Source: Shewanella donghaensis (GTDB lineage Bacteria; Pseudomonadota; Gammaproteobacteria; Enterobacterales; Shewanellaceae). Taken from it: a DNA stretch of 64,000 nucleotides. The stretch lies in contig NZ_CP041783.1 of the NCBI RefSeq assembly GCF_007567505.1, forward strand, positions 2,542,001-2,606,000, given 5' to 3'. The position numbers were made by a program, and so were the translations under genes. The number at the start of each line of letters is the position of its first letter. The stretch's first letter is position 1. Of this stretch, positions 21,453 to 30,989 are shown one piece after another. The notes under the pieces were generated by a model that saw nothing but the letters and a program-made list of their open reading frames with translations, was not told the DNA's origin and did no database searches.

Positions 21453-21481
21453 ACCCGAACAAGAGCACCGCTCGTTTGGGT
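21453..21481 (+). promoter_or_regulatory. Hairpin in the yrbG-kdsD intergenic region
   Basis: ACCCGAAC pairs with GTTTGGGT (one G-T wobble), and inside it GAGC pairs with GCTC, with a two-nucleotide bulge. No T run follows, so it is not a standard terminator. It lies 17 nt before the kdsD ATG and could affect its translation or mRNA stability. Confidence 0.4.
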
Positions 21482-21497
21482 CACTAGAGAGAAGCAT

Positions 21498-22475
21498 ATG
21501 ATAGATCAAACACAATTGCGTCAATGGGGCCGTCAGGTCATTGATATTGAAAAAGCGGCATTAGATAACCTATATCAATACGTAGACTCAGACGCATTTG
21601 GCCAAGCATGCGAACTCATATTGCAATGTAAAGGCAAAGTCATCGTCATGGGTATGGGGAAATCGGGCCATATTGGCAACAAGATATCTGCCACATTAGC
21701 CAGCACAGGTACACCTGCATTCTTTGTTCACCCAGGAGAAGCAAGCCATGGTGACTTAGGGGCATTAGCTAAAAACGATATCATTTTAGCGATTTCTAAC
21801 TCTGGTGAATCAAGCGAAATACTCACTTTAATGCCTGTGATACAACGCATGGGCGTGCCGGTAATCGCGATTACCGGTAAACCTGACTCAAACATGGCTA
21901 AGCTTTCTAAACTACATTTATGTATTGAAGTGCCAGAAGAAGCTTGCCCGCTAGGACTCGCGCCGACATCAAGCACTACAGCAACGTTAGTCATGGGCGA
22001 TGCGCTCGCAGTGGCTCTTTTGCAAGCAAAAGGGTTTACTCGAGATGATTTTGCGCTGTCGCATCCTGGTGGTTCGCTAGGCCGAAAACTATTACTAAAA
22101 GTCGGCGATGTCATGCACAAAGGTGATGACATACCTCAAGTAAAAAGCGATCTTTGTATCACTGAGACTCTTTATGAAATTTCAAATAAAGGTCTGGGTA
22201 TGACTGCTGTTATTGATGCAGATAGCAAACTCGTAGGCATTTTTACTGATGGCGATTTACGCCGAGTCATCGATGCTGAAATTAATCTTCGAACCACCGC
22301 AATTGCCGATGTCATGACAACCAACTGCATTACGATTAATGCAGGTATATTAGCGGCGCAAGCGCTACAGGTCATGGAAGAAAAAAGCATTAATGGTTTA
22401 ATTGTCGTTGATGAAAATAACCACCCGGTTGGTGCACTTAACATGCTAGATATGGTTAAAGCTGGAGTCATATAA
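21498..22475 (+). CDS. kdsD: Arabinose-5-phosphate isomerase KdsD
   Basis: KdsD converts ribulose-5-phosphate to arabinose-5-phosphate, the entry to Kdo synthesis for lipopolysaccharide. The 325 residues have an N-terminal SIS sugar-isomerase domain (GMGKSGHIGNKISATLASTG, ISNSGESSEI, and the active-site His in LSHPGGSLGRKLL) and a C-terminal pair of CBS domains (about residues 205-325). GAGAGAAGC precedes the ATG. kdsC follows directly, so the early Kdo genes form one unit. Confidence 0.97.
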   Translation: MIDQTQLRQWGRQVIDIEKAALDNLYQYVDSDAFGQACELILQCKGKVIVMGMGKSGHIGNKISATLASTGTPAFFVHPGEASHGDLGALAKNDIILAISNSGESSEILTLMPVIQRMGVPVIAITGKPDSNMAKLSKLHLCIEVPEEACPLGLAPTSSTTATLVMGDALAVALLQAKGFTRDDFALSHPGGSLGRKLLLKVGDVMHKGDDIPQVKSDLCITETLYEISNKGLGMTAVIDADSKLVGIFTDGDLRRVIDAEINLRTTAIADVMTTNCITINAGILAAQALQVMEEKSINGLIVVDENNHPVGALNMLDMVKAGVI

Positions 22476-23042
22476 ATGTCATTACATGAAACATTACATC
22501 AAGGTTTTTACGGCCCCGTTACTGATGATGTCTGGCAAAAAGCCAAGAAAATCAAGTTGCTTATTTGCGATGTCGACGGCGTGTTCTCTGATGGACGTAT
22601 TTACCTCAGTAATGCTGGTGAAGAGTTAAAAGCATTCCATACCCGTGATGGTTACGGCGTTCGTTCAATCTTGACCAGTGGCATTCACGTTGCGGTGATC
22701 ACAGGCCGTAAATCAGCCATTGTTGAAAACCGAATGACCGCGTTAGGTGTCACTCATATTTTTCAGGGTGTTGATGACAAACTGGTACCATACAAAACCT
22801 TGTTAGAAACCTATAACGTCAATGCTGATGAAGTTGCCTACATAGGTGATGACATTGTTGATTTACCAGTGATGAAAGAAGTTGGCTTGGCTGTATGTGT
22901 CGCTGATGGTCACCCATATGTTAAGCAACATTGTCACATGACCACTACGATAAATGGCGGCAATGGTGCTTTAAGAGAACTTACCGATTTGCTGTTGTTG
23001 AGCCAGGACAAGTTTGAAAATGCCCACGGAATGAGTATATGA
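22476..23042 (+). CDS. kdsC: 3-deoxy-D-manno-octulosonate 8-phosphate phosphatase KdsC
   Basis: KdsC removes phosphate from Kdo-8-P to yield Kdo. The 188-residue protein is a C0-type HAD phosphatase: motif I LLICDVDGVFSDG (nucleophile Asp), motif II VITGRKS, and motif III as a Lys plus AYIGDDIVDLPVM. It begins immediately after the kdsD stop and overlaps lptC by 4 nt (ATGA). Family length matches E. coli (188). Confidence 0.97.
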   Translation: MSLHETLHQGFYGPVTDDVWQKAKKIKLLICDVDGVFSDGRIYLSNAGEELKAFHTRDGYGVRSILTSGIHVAVITGRKSAIVENRMTALGVTHIFQGVDDKLVPYKTLLETYNVNADEVAYIGDDIVDLPVMKEVGLAVCVADGHPYVKQHCHMTTTINGGNGALRELTDLLLLSQDKFENAHGMSI

Positions 23043-23599
23043 GTCGAGTCACCCTCGCGATAATTGGTTTTTTCGGTGCCGCTCTGGTTCTTTACTGGCA
23101 AGTGCAGGTAAAGCGAAGTGAAAAGGAAGCAAATACATTGCCAGGCCCTGTTCGACCCGACTTTATTGCCAATGATTTGCGTAGCACAGAATTTAACGAA
23201 CAAGGTGTAGTGCAAAGTCGCGTATCAGCTAAACATATGGAACACTTTCAACAAACAAATGTAACCTTATTTACTGAACCTGTTTATCTCATCTACCCTG
23301 ATGACGGTAAAGCTGAATGGCAATTAACTGCAGACGTTGGCAAGCTAAATAAAGAAACAGGCAAAGTAGTATTAGAAAATAATGTTATTATTGATGCAAT
23401 AAACATCGATGAACCAGTACAATCTTTGACAACGACCATGTTATCACTCGATTTAAATACGATGATCATGACCTCAGATAGACAGATTGTTGTCACTGGA
23501 CAAGATTTCAATATACAAGGCCTTGGCCTTTATGCTGATTTAAATGCTCAAGAACTTGAGTTATTAAGTCAAGTCGAAGGAACATATGAAGCAAAGTAA
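23039..23599 (+). CDS. lptC: LPS export protein LptC
   Basis: LptC is the bitopic inner-membrane protein that accepts lipopolysaccharide from LptB2FG and passes it to LptA. The 186 residues have one N-terminal transmembrane helix (about 4-22, VTLAIIGFFGAALVLYWQV) and a periplasmic beta-jellyroll with the typical YSAKHMEHF-like stretch (here VSAKHMEHFQQ), LYPDDG-like IYPDDGKAEW, and VVLENNVII. It overlaps both kdsC and lptA, indicating tight coupling. Confidence 0.94.
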   Translation: MSRVTLAIIGFFGAALVLYWQVQVKRSEKEANTLPGPVRPDFIANDLRSTEFNEQGVVQSRVSAKHMEHFQQTNVTLFTEPVYLIYPDDGKAEWQLTADVGKLNKETGKVVLENNVIIDAINIDEPVQSLTTTMLSLDLNTMIMTSDRQIVVTGQDFNIQGLGLYADLNAQELELLSQVEGTYEAK

Positions 23600-24359
23600 A
23601 ATTTTTATCATCTCACTGCTAAGCTTAGTGAGTATTTCTAGCGCCTACGCTAAAGAAGGCGATTTGCAACAAGAGCTAAAAGTTGCTGCTAACAGCCAAA
23701 AAGCTGACATTAAAAACAATCAGGTGATATTTTTTGGACCCGTCAATGTCACTCAAGGCACGATTAATATCAATGCAGACGAATTACGTGCATTTGGTAC
23801 AGAAAGTGGCACAAGAAAGACCATGGTAGCGACTGGTAATCCAGCCACCTTCTCACAGGAGTTGGATGACGGTCGTATTGGTACAGCCAGTGCAAATGAG
23901 ATTAAATATGAACTAGCAACCAGTATCCTAACCTTAAAAGGTAATGCCAAACTGGATCAAGCAGGTAGCCAGGTGACGGGCAACTTAATAAGCTATAATA
24001 TTGATAAACAACAACTTATTGCAGAAAGCTTAGGCGACGGTAAAGATCGGGTTATCACTATTTTTCAGCCAGAAAACCATCCTGAACTCATAGACGAAGA
24101 AAAAGCTGAACCTTCTTTACCAGAAGCGCAGCCTTTACCAGAATCAACAAACGGTTTAGAAGATGATGCTATAGAAGCGCTAGATGGCGCTGTCGAAGAA
24201 AATGTCGAAAAAGCGGTTGAACAAGGTTCGCCAACCGTAAGCGAAGAAAATAACCAGGTCACAGCAGACATAACTAATACTGCTGAATCAGTCATCGAAT
24301 CAACCGAAATTGAGACAACGACACCATCAATTGTCCCTACTGCTGAGCAAAATAACTGA
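23586..24359 (+). CDS. lptA: LPS transport periplasmic protein LptA with long acidic C-terminal tail
   Basis: LptA polymerises into the periplasmic bridge that carries lipopolysaccharide to the outer membrane. A signal peptide (residues 1-22, ending SSAYAKEG) precedes the jellyroll domain (about 27-160, with [29 protein letters not shown] and [14 protein letters not shown]). The 257 residues far exceed the 185 of E. coli LptA. The extra part, about residues 165-257, is Glu/Asp-, Ser- and Thr-rich with very few basic residues and is probably disordered. The tail is in frame and ends by overlapping lptB by one base, so it is not a frameshift artefact. Confidence 0.93.
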   Translation: MKQSKIFIISLLSLVSISSAYAKEGDLQQELKVAANSQKADIKNNQVIFFGPVNVTQGTININADELRAFGTESGTRKTMVATGNPATFSQELDDGRIGTASANEIKYELATSILTLKGNAKLDQAGSQVTGNLISYNIDKQQLIAESLGDGKDRVITIFQPENHPELIDEEKAEPSLPEAQPLPESTNGLEDDAIEALDGAVEENVEKAVEQGSPTVSEENNQVTADITNTAESVIESTEIETTTPSIVPTAEQNN

Positions 24360-25090
24360 TGACACAGATAACGTTAACAGCTGAAAACCTCGCCAAGAGT
24401 TATAAAAGTCGTCAAGTCGTAAAAGACGTCAGCCTAACCGTAAAGACAGGTCAAATAGTCGGATTACTTGGCCCTAATGGTGCAGGTAAAACCACTACGT
24501 TTTATATGGTTGTTGGCCTTGTTAAAAGTGATAAAGGTCGTATTCTTATTGATGATGACGATTTGACCGCCGATCCAATGCATTTACGTGCTCGAAAAGG
24601 CATTGGGTATTTACCGCAAGAAGCCAGCATTTTTCGTAAACTCACCGTTCACGATAATATTATGGCGGTATTACAGACACGTAAAAACCTTTCTGCAGAT
24701 GAACGTATTGAGCAACTTGAACACTTACTAGAAGAGTTCAACATCACTCATATTCGTGATAGCCAAGGTATGGCTTTATCTGGTGGTGAACGCCGCCGTG
24801 TTGAAATAGCTCGGGCATTAGCCGCTAATCCTAAATTTATTTTATTGGATGAGCCTTTTGCAGGTGTAGATCCTATCTCTGTGATAGACATCAAGAAAAT
24901 AATTCAACAACTAAAAAGTCGAGGCTTAGGTGTGCTAATTACTGACCACAATGTACGTGAAACGCTCGATGTATGTGAGCGAGCTTACATTGTAAGTCAT
25001 GGAAATTTGATTGCTGAAGGAACACCTGCTGAGATCTTAGACAATCAGCAAGTTAGGTCAGTATACTTAGGTGAACAATTCAAGCTATAG
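24359..25090 (+). CDS. lptB: LPS export ABC transporter ATPase LptB
   Basis: LptB powers extraction of lipopolysaccharide from the inner membrane together with LptFG. The 243 residues show Walker [15 protein letters not shown]-loop [12 protein letters not shown] (characteristic of LptB), signature [15 protein letters not shown], Walker [14 protein letters not shown] and the switch His in [11 protein letters not shown]. Its ATG overlaps the lptA TGA by one base. Length and order lptC-lptA-lptB-rpoN match E. coli. Confidence 0.98.
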   Translation: MTQITLTAENLAKSYKSRQVVKDVSLTVKTGQIVGLLGPNGAGKTTTFYMVVGLVKSDKGRILIDDDDLTADPMHLRARKGIGYLPQEASIFRKLTVHDNIMAVLQTRKNLSADERIEQLEHLLEEFNITHIRDSQGMALSGGERRRVEIARALAANPKFILLDEPFAGVDPISVIDIKKIIQQLKSRGLGVLITDHNVRETLDVCERAYIVSHGNLIAEGTPAEILDNQQVRSVYLGEQFKL

Positions 25091-25222
25091 TTAGCACTAA
25101 TCAGTTTTTAGTATGGCATTCGCGGCCAACATGGTTTCTTTTTAGATTCTATTTCTAGCAACACAATATAGAGTCCACCAATCTAGCCGCGATGATGATA
25201 TTCAATTAGGGATAAGCGGTAC

Positions 25223-26713
25223 ATGAAAGCCTCACTCCAACTCAAAATGGGTCAGCATTTAACCATGACCCCACAGCTGCAACAGGCGATTCGCTTATTG
25301 CAGCTTTCGTCATTGGAGCTACAGCAAGAAATTCAGCAAGCACTTGATTCTAACCCACTATTGGAGCTCGAAGATGAGTTTGTAAAAGCTAAAGAGCCGG
25401 TTAAAGAAAATGACCAACAAACTGATACCGACTTTAGTGACAATAGCCAAGTTACCGTTGAAAAAGATACCTCTACCGTCGATACCACTGAATCACTCAC
25501 CAAAGAATCGATGCCAGATGAATTACCAATGGATACCACTTGGGATGAAGTCTATTCTGCTTCACCGGGTTCGGGATCCGGTTCTGGCGCAGTTTCAGCT
25601 GGTGATGACATGCCTTTTCAAGGTGAAACCAGTGAAGGATTATATGAACACTTAGAATGGCAGAAAAATCTCACCCCATTCTCAGAAAATGACTTAGTCA
25701 TTGCCACCGCTATTATCGAAGGTATTGACGATCGCGGTTACCTAACACAAAGCACCGACGACATTTTATTATCGTTAGGCAACGAAGAAATTGAGCTCGA
25801 TGAAGTTGAAGCTGTTCTCAAACGCGTACAGCATTTTGATCCGGTAGGAGTGGCAGCCAGAGATTTAAGCGAATGCTTAATGATTCAGCTAGGTCAGTAT
25901 CCTGACGAAATACCTTGTTTAGACAATGTAAAATTACTTATCAAAGATTATTTGGATTTAATTGCAGGTCGTGATTTCAGATTGTTAATGCGTAAAACCA
26001 AGCTTAAAGAAGATGATTTACGTGAAGCGATTGAGTTTATTCAAACCTTAAATCCACGCCCTGGCTTACAAATCACCTCAGTTAAAGACGAGTACGTCAT
26101 TCCTGATGTCACGGTTTTAAAAAAGAGTGGCCGTTGGGTAGTAGAACTCAATCCTGATAATATGCCTAAGATTGGTGTTAATCAGCAATATGCCGCTATG
26201 GCGAAAGGTTCTTCTAATCAAGCTGACAGTCAATTTATTCGCGGACACTTACAAGAAGCAAAATGGTTTATTAAAAGTATTGATAGCCGCAATGAAACCT
26301 TATTAAAAGTTGCTAATTGTATCGTGCAATTTCAACAAGGATTTTTTGAATTCGGGGAAGAAGCAATGAAGCCAATGGTGCTTAATGATATTGCCGAAGC
26401 CGTTGAAATGCATGAGTCGACAATTTCCCGAGTTACCACCCAGAAATATATGCACACCCCTCGGGGACTTTTTGAACTAAAATATTTCTTCTCTAGCCAT
26501 GTCAGTACAGATGATGGTGGAGAATGTTCTTCTACAGCAATTCGTGCATTTATTAAAAAGCTTGTTGCTGCAGAGAATCAGAAAAAGCCACTTAGTGATA
26601 GTAAAATGGCGACACTATTGGCTGAACAAGGGATTAACGTTGCTCGGCGTACGATCGCCAAATATCGTGAAGCAATGCTCATCCCTCCGTCAAACCAACG
26701 CAAAAGTTTATAA
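25223..26713 (+). CDS. rpoN: RNA polymerase sigma-54 factor RpoN
   Basis: Sigma-54 directs RNA polymerase to -24/-12 promoters that need AAA+ activators. The 496 residues contain region I (residues 1-45, Gln/Leu-rich, [21 protein letters not shown]), an acidic region II linker (about 50-130, with a [12 protein letters not shown] stretch), the core-binding domain, the HTH around [17 protein letters not shown], and the RpoN box [10 protein letters not shown] near residue 477. It is 132 nt after lptB and is followed by hpf, ptsN, rapZ and npr, the standard rpoN cluster. Confidence 0.98.
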   Translation: MKASLQLKMGQHLTMTPQLQQAIRLLQLSSLELQQEIQQALDSNPLLELEDEFVKAKEPVKENDQQTDTDFSDNSQVTVEKDTSTVDTTESLTKESMPDELPMDTTWDEVYSASPGSGSGSGAVSAGDDMPFQGETSEGLYEHLEWQKNLTPFSENDLVIATAIIEGIDDRGYLTQSTDDILLSLGNEEIELDEVEAVLKRVQHFDPVGVAARDLSECLMIQLGQYPDEIPCLDNVKLLIKDYLDLIAGRDFRLLMRKTKLKEDDLREAIEFIQTLNPRPGLQITSVKDEYVIPDVTVLKKSGRWVVELNPDNMPKIGVNQQYAAMAKGSSNQADSQFIRGHLQEAKWFIKSIDSRNETLLKVANCIVQFQQGFFEFGEEAMKPMVLNDIAEAVEMHESTISRVTTQKYMHTPRGLFELKYFFSSHVSTDDGGECSSTAIRAFIKKLVAAENQKKPLSDSKMATLLAEQGINVARRTIAKYREAMLIPPSNQRKSL

Positions 26714-26736
26714 CGATTGTAATCGGAGGATGATAT

Positions 26737-27024
26737 ATGCAAATTAACCTGACTGGGAACCATATCGAAATAACCCAATCTTTACGCGAATATGTGCAAA
26801 CAAAATTTTCAAAGCTTGAACGACACTTCGAACAGATCAATAATGTTCACGTTGTGCTCGATGTACAAAAGTTGCAACAAATTGCCGAAGCTAAACTGCA
26901 CCTTAAAGGCGGTGAAGTATTTGCTGTATCGCGAAATGCTGATATGTATGTGGCAATAGACGCCCTGATAGATAAGTTAGACCGTCAGGTAATTAAACAT
27001 AAAGAGAAGCTAACTAAACACTAA
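26737..27024 (+). CDS. hpf: Ribosome hibernation promoting factor HPF
   Basis: Short-form HPF binds the decoding region of 30S subunits and promotes 100S dimers in stationary phase. The 95 residues match the short form (E. coli 95) and start QINLTGNHIEITQSLREYV. The basic patch HLKGGEVFAVSRNADMYVAIDALIDKLDRQ is typical. GGAGG sits 7 nt before the ATG. It lies between rpoN and ptsN, as in E. coli. Confidence 0.96.
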   Translation: MQINLTGNHIEITQSLREYVQTKFSKLERHFEQINNVHVVLDVQKLQQIAEAKLHLKGGEVFAVSRNADMYVAIDALIDKLDRQVIKHKEKLTKH

Positions 27025-27026
27025 CG

Positions 27027-27470
27027 ATGGAACTTCGCACCATCCTGCAGCCGGCGTGCACAACCTGCGCCACGCCGGGCAGTAAGAAAAAGGTACTGGA
27101 ATTAATCAGCAATTTAATGGCTGCCCAGTACCCGACCCTATCTTCACAGGCTATTTTTGAAAGTCTAATAGCGCGTGAAAAAATGGGCAGTACAGGAATA
27201 GGAAATGGCATAGCAATTCCTCACGGTCGATTAGATGATATCGATGAGCCCATTGCTATCTTAATTAAATGCGAAGAAGCCATTGCCTTTGATGCCATTG
27301 ACAAGCAACCCGTTGATATTTTATTTGCGCTTCTTGTGCCCGCAGATCAGTGCCAGCAACATTTAAGCACTTTATCTACCATGGCCGAGAAACTCAGTGA
27401 TAAATTGATACTTAAACGACTTCGAAAGAGTCATGACGCTACAGAACTTTATCAGGTTATTACTGCATGA
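27027..27470 (+). CDS. ptsN: PTS nitrogen regulatory IIA protein PtsN
   Basis: PtsN (EIIA-Ntr) is the terminal phosphoryl acceptor of the nitrogen-related PTS, with regulatory roles in K+ transport and stress. The 147 residues form an EIIA mannitol-type domain. The phosphorylated His lies in [15 protein letters not shown], preceded by [13 protein letters not shown]. The N-terminus contains three Cys (residues 10, 13 and 14 in [10 protein letters not shown] counting), which is unusual for the family. It starts 3 nt after hpf and overlaps rapZ by 4 nt. Confidence 0.95.
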   Translation: MELRTILQPACTTCATPGSKKKVLELISNLMAAQYPTLSSQAIFESLIAREKMGSTGIGNGIAIPHGRLDDIDEPIAILIKCEEAIAFDAIDKQPVDILFALLVPADQCQQHLSTLSTMAEKLSDKLILKRLRKSHDATELYQVITA

Positions 27471-28315
27471 AACTTGTCATTGTATCGGGACGTTCAGGTT
27501 CGGGGAAATCAGTTGCACTGAGAGTGCTTGAAGACCTAGGTTATTATTGTGTTGATAACCTGCCACTACCGTTAATAGGTAGTCTACTTGAACAGCTCAA
27601 AGATAGTAATGAGCTAGTCGCTATCAGCGTCGATGTTCGTAATATCGAAGAGCAAGGAAAAGTACTGCAAGAGCAAATAGCACTGCTATCCGATGATACA
27701 ACGATAACCAGTTTCTTTTTAAATGCTAACGATCAAGTTTTACTTAAACGTTATAGTGAAACTCGCAGATTACACCCACTCTCGAAAAATCAAATTTCTT
27801 TGCAAGAAGCCATTAAGCTTGAAGGTCGATTACTTGAGCCAATTGCTAAATTAGTCGATCACTATATCGACACCTCGCAAACGAATATTTATGACTTAAG
27901 TGATCATGTTAGACAGATTTTATTAGGCAGTGTTGATAAAGAATTAGTGATACATTTTGAATCGTTCGGATTCAAACATGGTATGCCAACTGAAGCAGAC
28001 TTTATGTTTGATGTGCGCTTTTTACCTAACCCACATTGGGAAACAGATTTAAGACCGCTAACAGGTCTTGATGAACCGGTACAAGAATTTCTAGGCAGGC
28101 AAACCCTGGTAAATAAGTTTATCTGGCAAATAGAGAACTTATTTGAAACCTGGATGCCGCATTTAGAACGTAATAATCGCAGCTATCTAACCATTGCAAT
28201 CGGCTGTACCGGCGGGCAACACCGCTCAGTTTATATCGCTGATCAATTAGCAAAACGGTTTGGCAATTCTAAACATCAAGTGAGCGCTCGCCATAGAGAA
28301 TTAGATGCTAAATAA
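27467..28315 (+). CDS. rapZ: RNase adapter protein RapZ
   Basis: RapZ binds the GlmZ small RNA and directs it to RNase E, controlling glucosamine-6-phosphate synthase in E. coli; it also binds nucleotides. The 282 residues have an N-terminal P-loop [16 protein letters not shown] and [11 protein letters not shown], and the C-terminal RNA/sugar-binding domain with [21 protein letters not shown] and [15 protein letters not shown]. It sits between ptsN and npr, the conserved arrangement, overlapping ptsN by 4 nt and npr by 11 nt. No GlmZ gene was seen in this window. Confidence 0.97.
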   Translation: MKLVIVSGRSGSGKSVALRVLEDLGYYCVDNLPLPLIGSLLEQLKDSNELVAISVDVRNIEEQGKVLQEQIALLSDDTTITSFFLNANDQVLLKRYSETRRLHPLSKNQISLQEAIKLEGRLLEPIAKLVDHYIDTSQTNIYDLSDHVRQILLGSVDKELVIHFESFGFKHGMPTEADFMFDVRFLPNPHWETDLRPLTGLDEPVQEFLGRQTLVNKFIWQIENLFETWMPHLERNNRSYLTIAIGCTGGQHRSVYIADQLAKRFGNSKHQVSARHRELDAK

Positions 28316-28655
28316 TAGTACCAAGAAAAATACTCAAACGGGCACTGGACCTGGGACAGAGAGCTCATCTTCAAAGCCATCGATCTCGCTTTCAAAACAA
28401 ATCACCATCAGCAATAAGCTTGGCTTACACGCCAGAGCGGCAACTAAGTTGGCCATTCTAGCCACTGAATTTGAAGCAAACATCACCCTAATCCAAGGCG
28501 AAAAGCACGCCAGTGCAGCCAGTGTTTTAGGTTTATTGATGCTAGAAAGTGGCATTGGCAAAGTGATTACAGTTCAATCTGAGGGTGTGGATGCTGAAAA
28601 GGCACTTGAGGCGGTCTGCAAACTGATTAATGACAAGTTTGACGAAGAAAATTAA
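28305..28655 (+). CDS. npr: Phosphocarrier protein NPr with N-terminal extension
   Basis: NPr (PtsO) is the HPr-like carrier of the nitrogen PTS and passes phosphate from PtsP to PtsN. The HPr domain covers about residues 30-116, with the active His in [13 protein letters not shown], and ends [11 protein letters not shown]. At 116 residues it exceeds the usual 90. The first roughly 29 residues are Ser/Thr/Gly/Lys-rich ([17 protein letters not shown]) and look disordered. No ATG, GTG or TTG nearer the domain offers a conventional start. The gene overlaps rapZ by 11 nt, which may enable coupled translation. Confidence 0.94.
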   Translation: MLNNSTKKNTQTGTGPGTESSSSKPSISLSKQITISNKLGLHARAATKLAILATEFEANITLIQGEKHASAASVLGLLMLESGIGKVITVQSEGVDAEKALEAVCKLINDKFDEEN

Positions 28656-28865
28656 TTCGTACTCCCCATTCTTATTGTTAGCACAACCACTTAAGCTTTA
28701 ATCCTAATATTTATCTGCATTTGTTAGCTATACTCAAGTTCAGCAGTCAACAACATCCTATAAACGTACATTATTTACACATCAAATTCTCAAGCATTAG
28801 AAACTTCTTCATCCTTTCCACAGAGTTAAGTTAACATTAACCATCGTCTTTTTTAGGAGTGGCCA

Positions 28866-30227
28866 ATGGGTATCGAAGTCATCGACAGCGAGCTTACCGA
28901 ACAGCGTCTTAATAAGCTGACCCAAGCATTAGGCAGCGGTATGTTCGTCCATGTCAGAAATATGCTTCATGATATGGCGGCTTCTGATGTAGCACTGATT
29001 CTTGAATCGTCCCCCCCAAAAACACGTCAAGTTTTATGGCAGCTAATCGATCATGAACAAGCAGGTGAAATCCTGGAAGAATTGGGGGAAGAGTTAAAAG
29101 ATTCACTTATCAGCGGTATGACACCTGAAAAAGTAGCCCAAGCAACCTCAGGAATGGACACCGATGACTTAGCTTATATTTTAAGAAGCTTACCTGATGC
29201 AGTTTACAAAAAAGTACTGCAATCGATGAGTAGCCAAGATCGTCACCGTGTCGAACAAGCCCTGGCCTACCCTGATGATACTGCTGGCAGTATCATGAAC
29301 ACAGATACCGTCACCTTAAGACCCGACGTCAATATTGATGTGGTTTTACGCTATCTGCGCCAGCGAGGAAACTTACCTGATACCACAGATACACTTTATG
29401 TCGTTGATCGAAACGATCACGTATTGGGCGGTGTTCGCCTAGCAGATTTACTGACTTGTAATCCTAACTCTACGATCCGCAGTATCATGGATCCTGAATT
29501 AGAAAGTATTCCGGTAGATATGCCAGATAATGAAGTCGCGCAATTATTTGAACGACATGATTGGATCTCCGCTCCTGTAGTAGATCAAGAACAAAAATTA
29601 TTAGGTCGTATTACCATTGATGATGTGGTCGATGTTATTCGTGAAGACGCCGAACATTCTATGATGGGAATGGCAGGTATGGATGACGATGAGGATACCT
29701 TTGGTCCAGTACTAAAAAGTACTTTCAGACGCTCTCTATGGCTCACGATTAACTTATTTGCAGCACTCCTTGCAGCATCAGTGAGTAATCTGTTCGAAGG
29801 CACCCTAGAGCAATTTGCTACCATTGCGATTCTTATGACCATTGTACCGAGTATGGGTGGCGTGGCAGGTAACCAAACTCTGGCATTGGTGATACGTGGT
29901 ATCGCGCTCGGTCATATTGGCCAAAGTAATTCCCGTTGGTTGATAGGTAAAGAGCTGGCCATTGGCTTCCTTAACGGGATAATGTGGTCATTGTTAGTGT
30001 TTCTCGCAGTTTGGTTATGGAAAGATGATATGGCACTTGGCGGCTTAATTGGCGGTGCAATGCTGATTAATATGACCGTGGCAGGTTTTGCTGGAGCCAG
30101 TATTCCTTTGATGCTGAAAAAGCTCAATATCGACCCTGCGCTTGCTGGCGGTATGGTGTTAGCCACTGTCACTGATGTTATCGGTCTATTTGCCTTTTTA
30201 GGCTTGGCGACCATATTCCTGATGTAG
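28866..30227 (+). CDS. mgtE: Magnesium transporter MgtE
   Basis: MgtE is a homodimeric Mg2+ channel gated by cytoplasmic Mg2+ sensing. The 453 residues have the N-terminal MgtE_N superhelix (about 20-125), two CBS domains (about 130-255), a connecting helix, and five transmembrane helices (about 285-453) with MTIVPSMGGVAGNQTLALVIRG, the family signature. AGGAGTGGCC precedes the ATG. A strong terminator follows. It is separated from npr by 210 nt and probably has its own promoter. Confidence 0.96.
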   Translation: MGIEVIDSELTEQRLNKLTQALGSGMFVHVRNMLHDMAASDVALILESSPPKTRQVLWQLIDHEQAGEILEELGEELKDSLISGMTPEKVAQATSGMDTDDLAYILRSLPDAVYKKVLQSMSSQDRHRVEQALAYPDDTAGSIMNTDTVTLRPDVNIDVVLRYLRQRGNLPDTTDTLYVVDRNDHVLGGVRLADLLTCNPNSTIRSIMDPELESIPVDMPDNEVAQLFERHDWISAPVVDQEQKLLGRITIDDVVDVIREDAEHSMMGMAGMDDDEDTFGPVLKSTFRRSLWLTINLFAALLAASVSNLFEGTLEQFATIAILMTIVPSMGGVAGNQTLALVIRGIALGHIGQSNSRWLIGKELAIGFLNGIMWSLLVFLAVWLWKDDMALGGLIGGAMLINMTVAGFAGASIPLMLKKLNIDPALAGGMVLATVTDVIGLFAFLGLATIFLM

Positions 30228-30252
30228 CTACCAAGATTTAAATATCCTTCAG

Positions 30253-30280
30253 AAAACGGTGTATTCACACCGTTTTTTTT
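30253..30280 (+). terminator. Intrinsic terminator of mgtE
   Basis: AAAACGGTGT and ACACCGTTTT form a perfect 10-bp stem with an ATTC loop, extended by a run of eight T on the plus strand. It lies 25 nt beyond the mgtE stop. Confidence 0.92.
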
Positions 30281-30551
30281 CGTTTCAAAATCACCTGTTT
30301 ACAGCGGTTATTTTTATTTACCAATTTTATAAATAACGCACCAAAGTTGTACCAACGCACCAATATAGAACATGATAAATTTTTAGAGCTAATACGTTAA
30401 AACATTAAGGTACTGTTAAATAACAATAAAATATTTATTTCAAAATTGGCACAACTATTCCATTAAATAATATATCACTAAAGAGGTAGTTCTTAATTTG
30501 ACCAAATTGGTGACTAAAAAGTCTTATAAATGAGAATTGCACCAGGAGAAA

Positions 30552-30644
30552 ATGATGAAATTATTAGTTACTTTTTTCAACCTCTATCACAATGAATGTC
30601 ACTTTTATAAGCATTTAGGTTGTAGCTTGTGGGAAGTCGAATAG
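30552..30644 (+). CDS. Possible 30-residue peptide
   Basis: AGGAG at 30543-30547 stands 4 nt before the first of two in-frame ATG codons (30552 and 30555), followed by a 30-codon frame ending in TAG. The peptide begins MMKLLVTFFNLYH and ends LGCSLWEVE. It contains two Cys and four aromatic residues near the start, with no family I recognise. It precedes the IS3 OrfA-like gene by 51 nt on the same strand and could be a leader peptide or a small protein of its own. Support is the ribosome site and spacing only. Confidence 0.35.
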   Translation: MMKLLVTFFNLYHNECHFYKHLGCSLWEVE

Positions 30645-30695
30645 TCTACTTTCCTTCGAAACACCGGTAAACACTAGTACTTATAAGGAGCCACC

Positions 30696-30989
30696 ATGTC
30701 AGCACAAACAAAAATTTATTCAGCAGATTTTCAACAACAAGTTGTGGCTGAAGTAAAACAGAATAATCGCCTAATCTCTGACGTAGCAAAACAATACTAT
30801 ATATCAGCTAAAACCGTTTATCAGTGGGTAAAGAAAAAAGACACAGCAAACATAAGTAATGTTAATTTCTCATCGAATAAATCGATAAAAGAGAAACAAA
30901 AAAGCGTTTTAGTCTCTGAAATAACTCATTTACAGCTCAAAATAGCTCAATTAAATCAGCAGTTACTATCTATAAGCGCAAACCCATAA
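30696..30989 (+). CDS. Orphan IS3-family OrfA-like helix-turn-helix protein
   Basis: The 97-residue protein matches the transposase_8/IS3 OrfA pattern: FQQQVVAEVKQNNRLISDVA, then the helix-turn-helix YYISAKTVYQWVKKK, and a C-terminal leucine-zipper-like helix (SEITHLQLKIAQLNQQLLSIS). TAAGGAG lies 6 nt before the ATG. No OrfB (DDE integrase) follows in the next 800 nt, and I see no terminal inverted repeats. It is therefore either an insertion-sequence relic or a stand-alone DNA-binding protein derived from one. The intact frame and strong ribosome site favour recent activity or retention. Confidence 0.75.
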   Translation: MSAQTKIYSADFQQQVVAEVKQNNRLISDVAKQYYISAKTVYQWVKKKDTANISNVNFSSNKSIKEKQKSVLVSEITHLQLKIAQLNQQLLSISANP

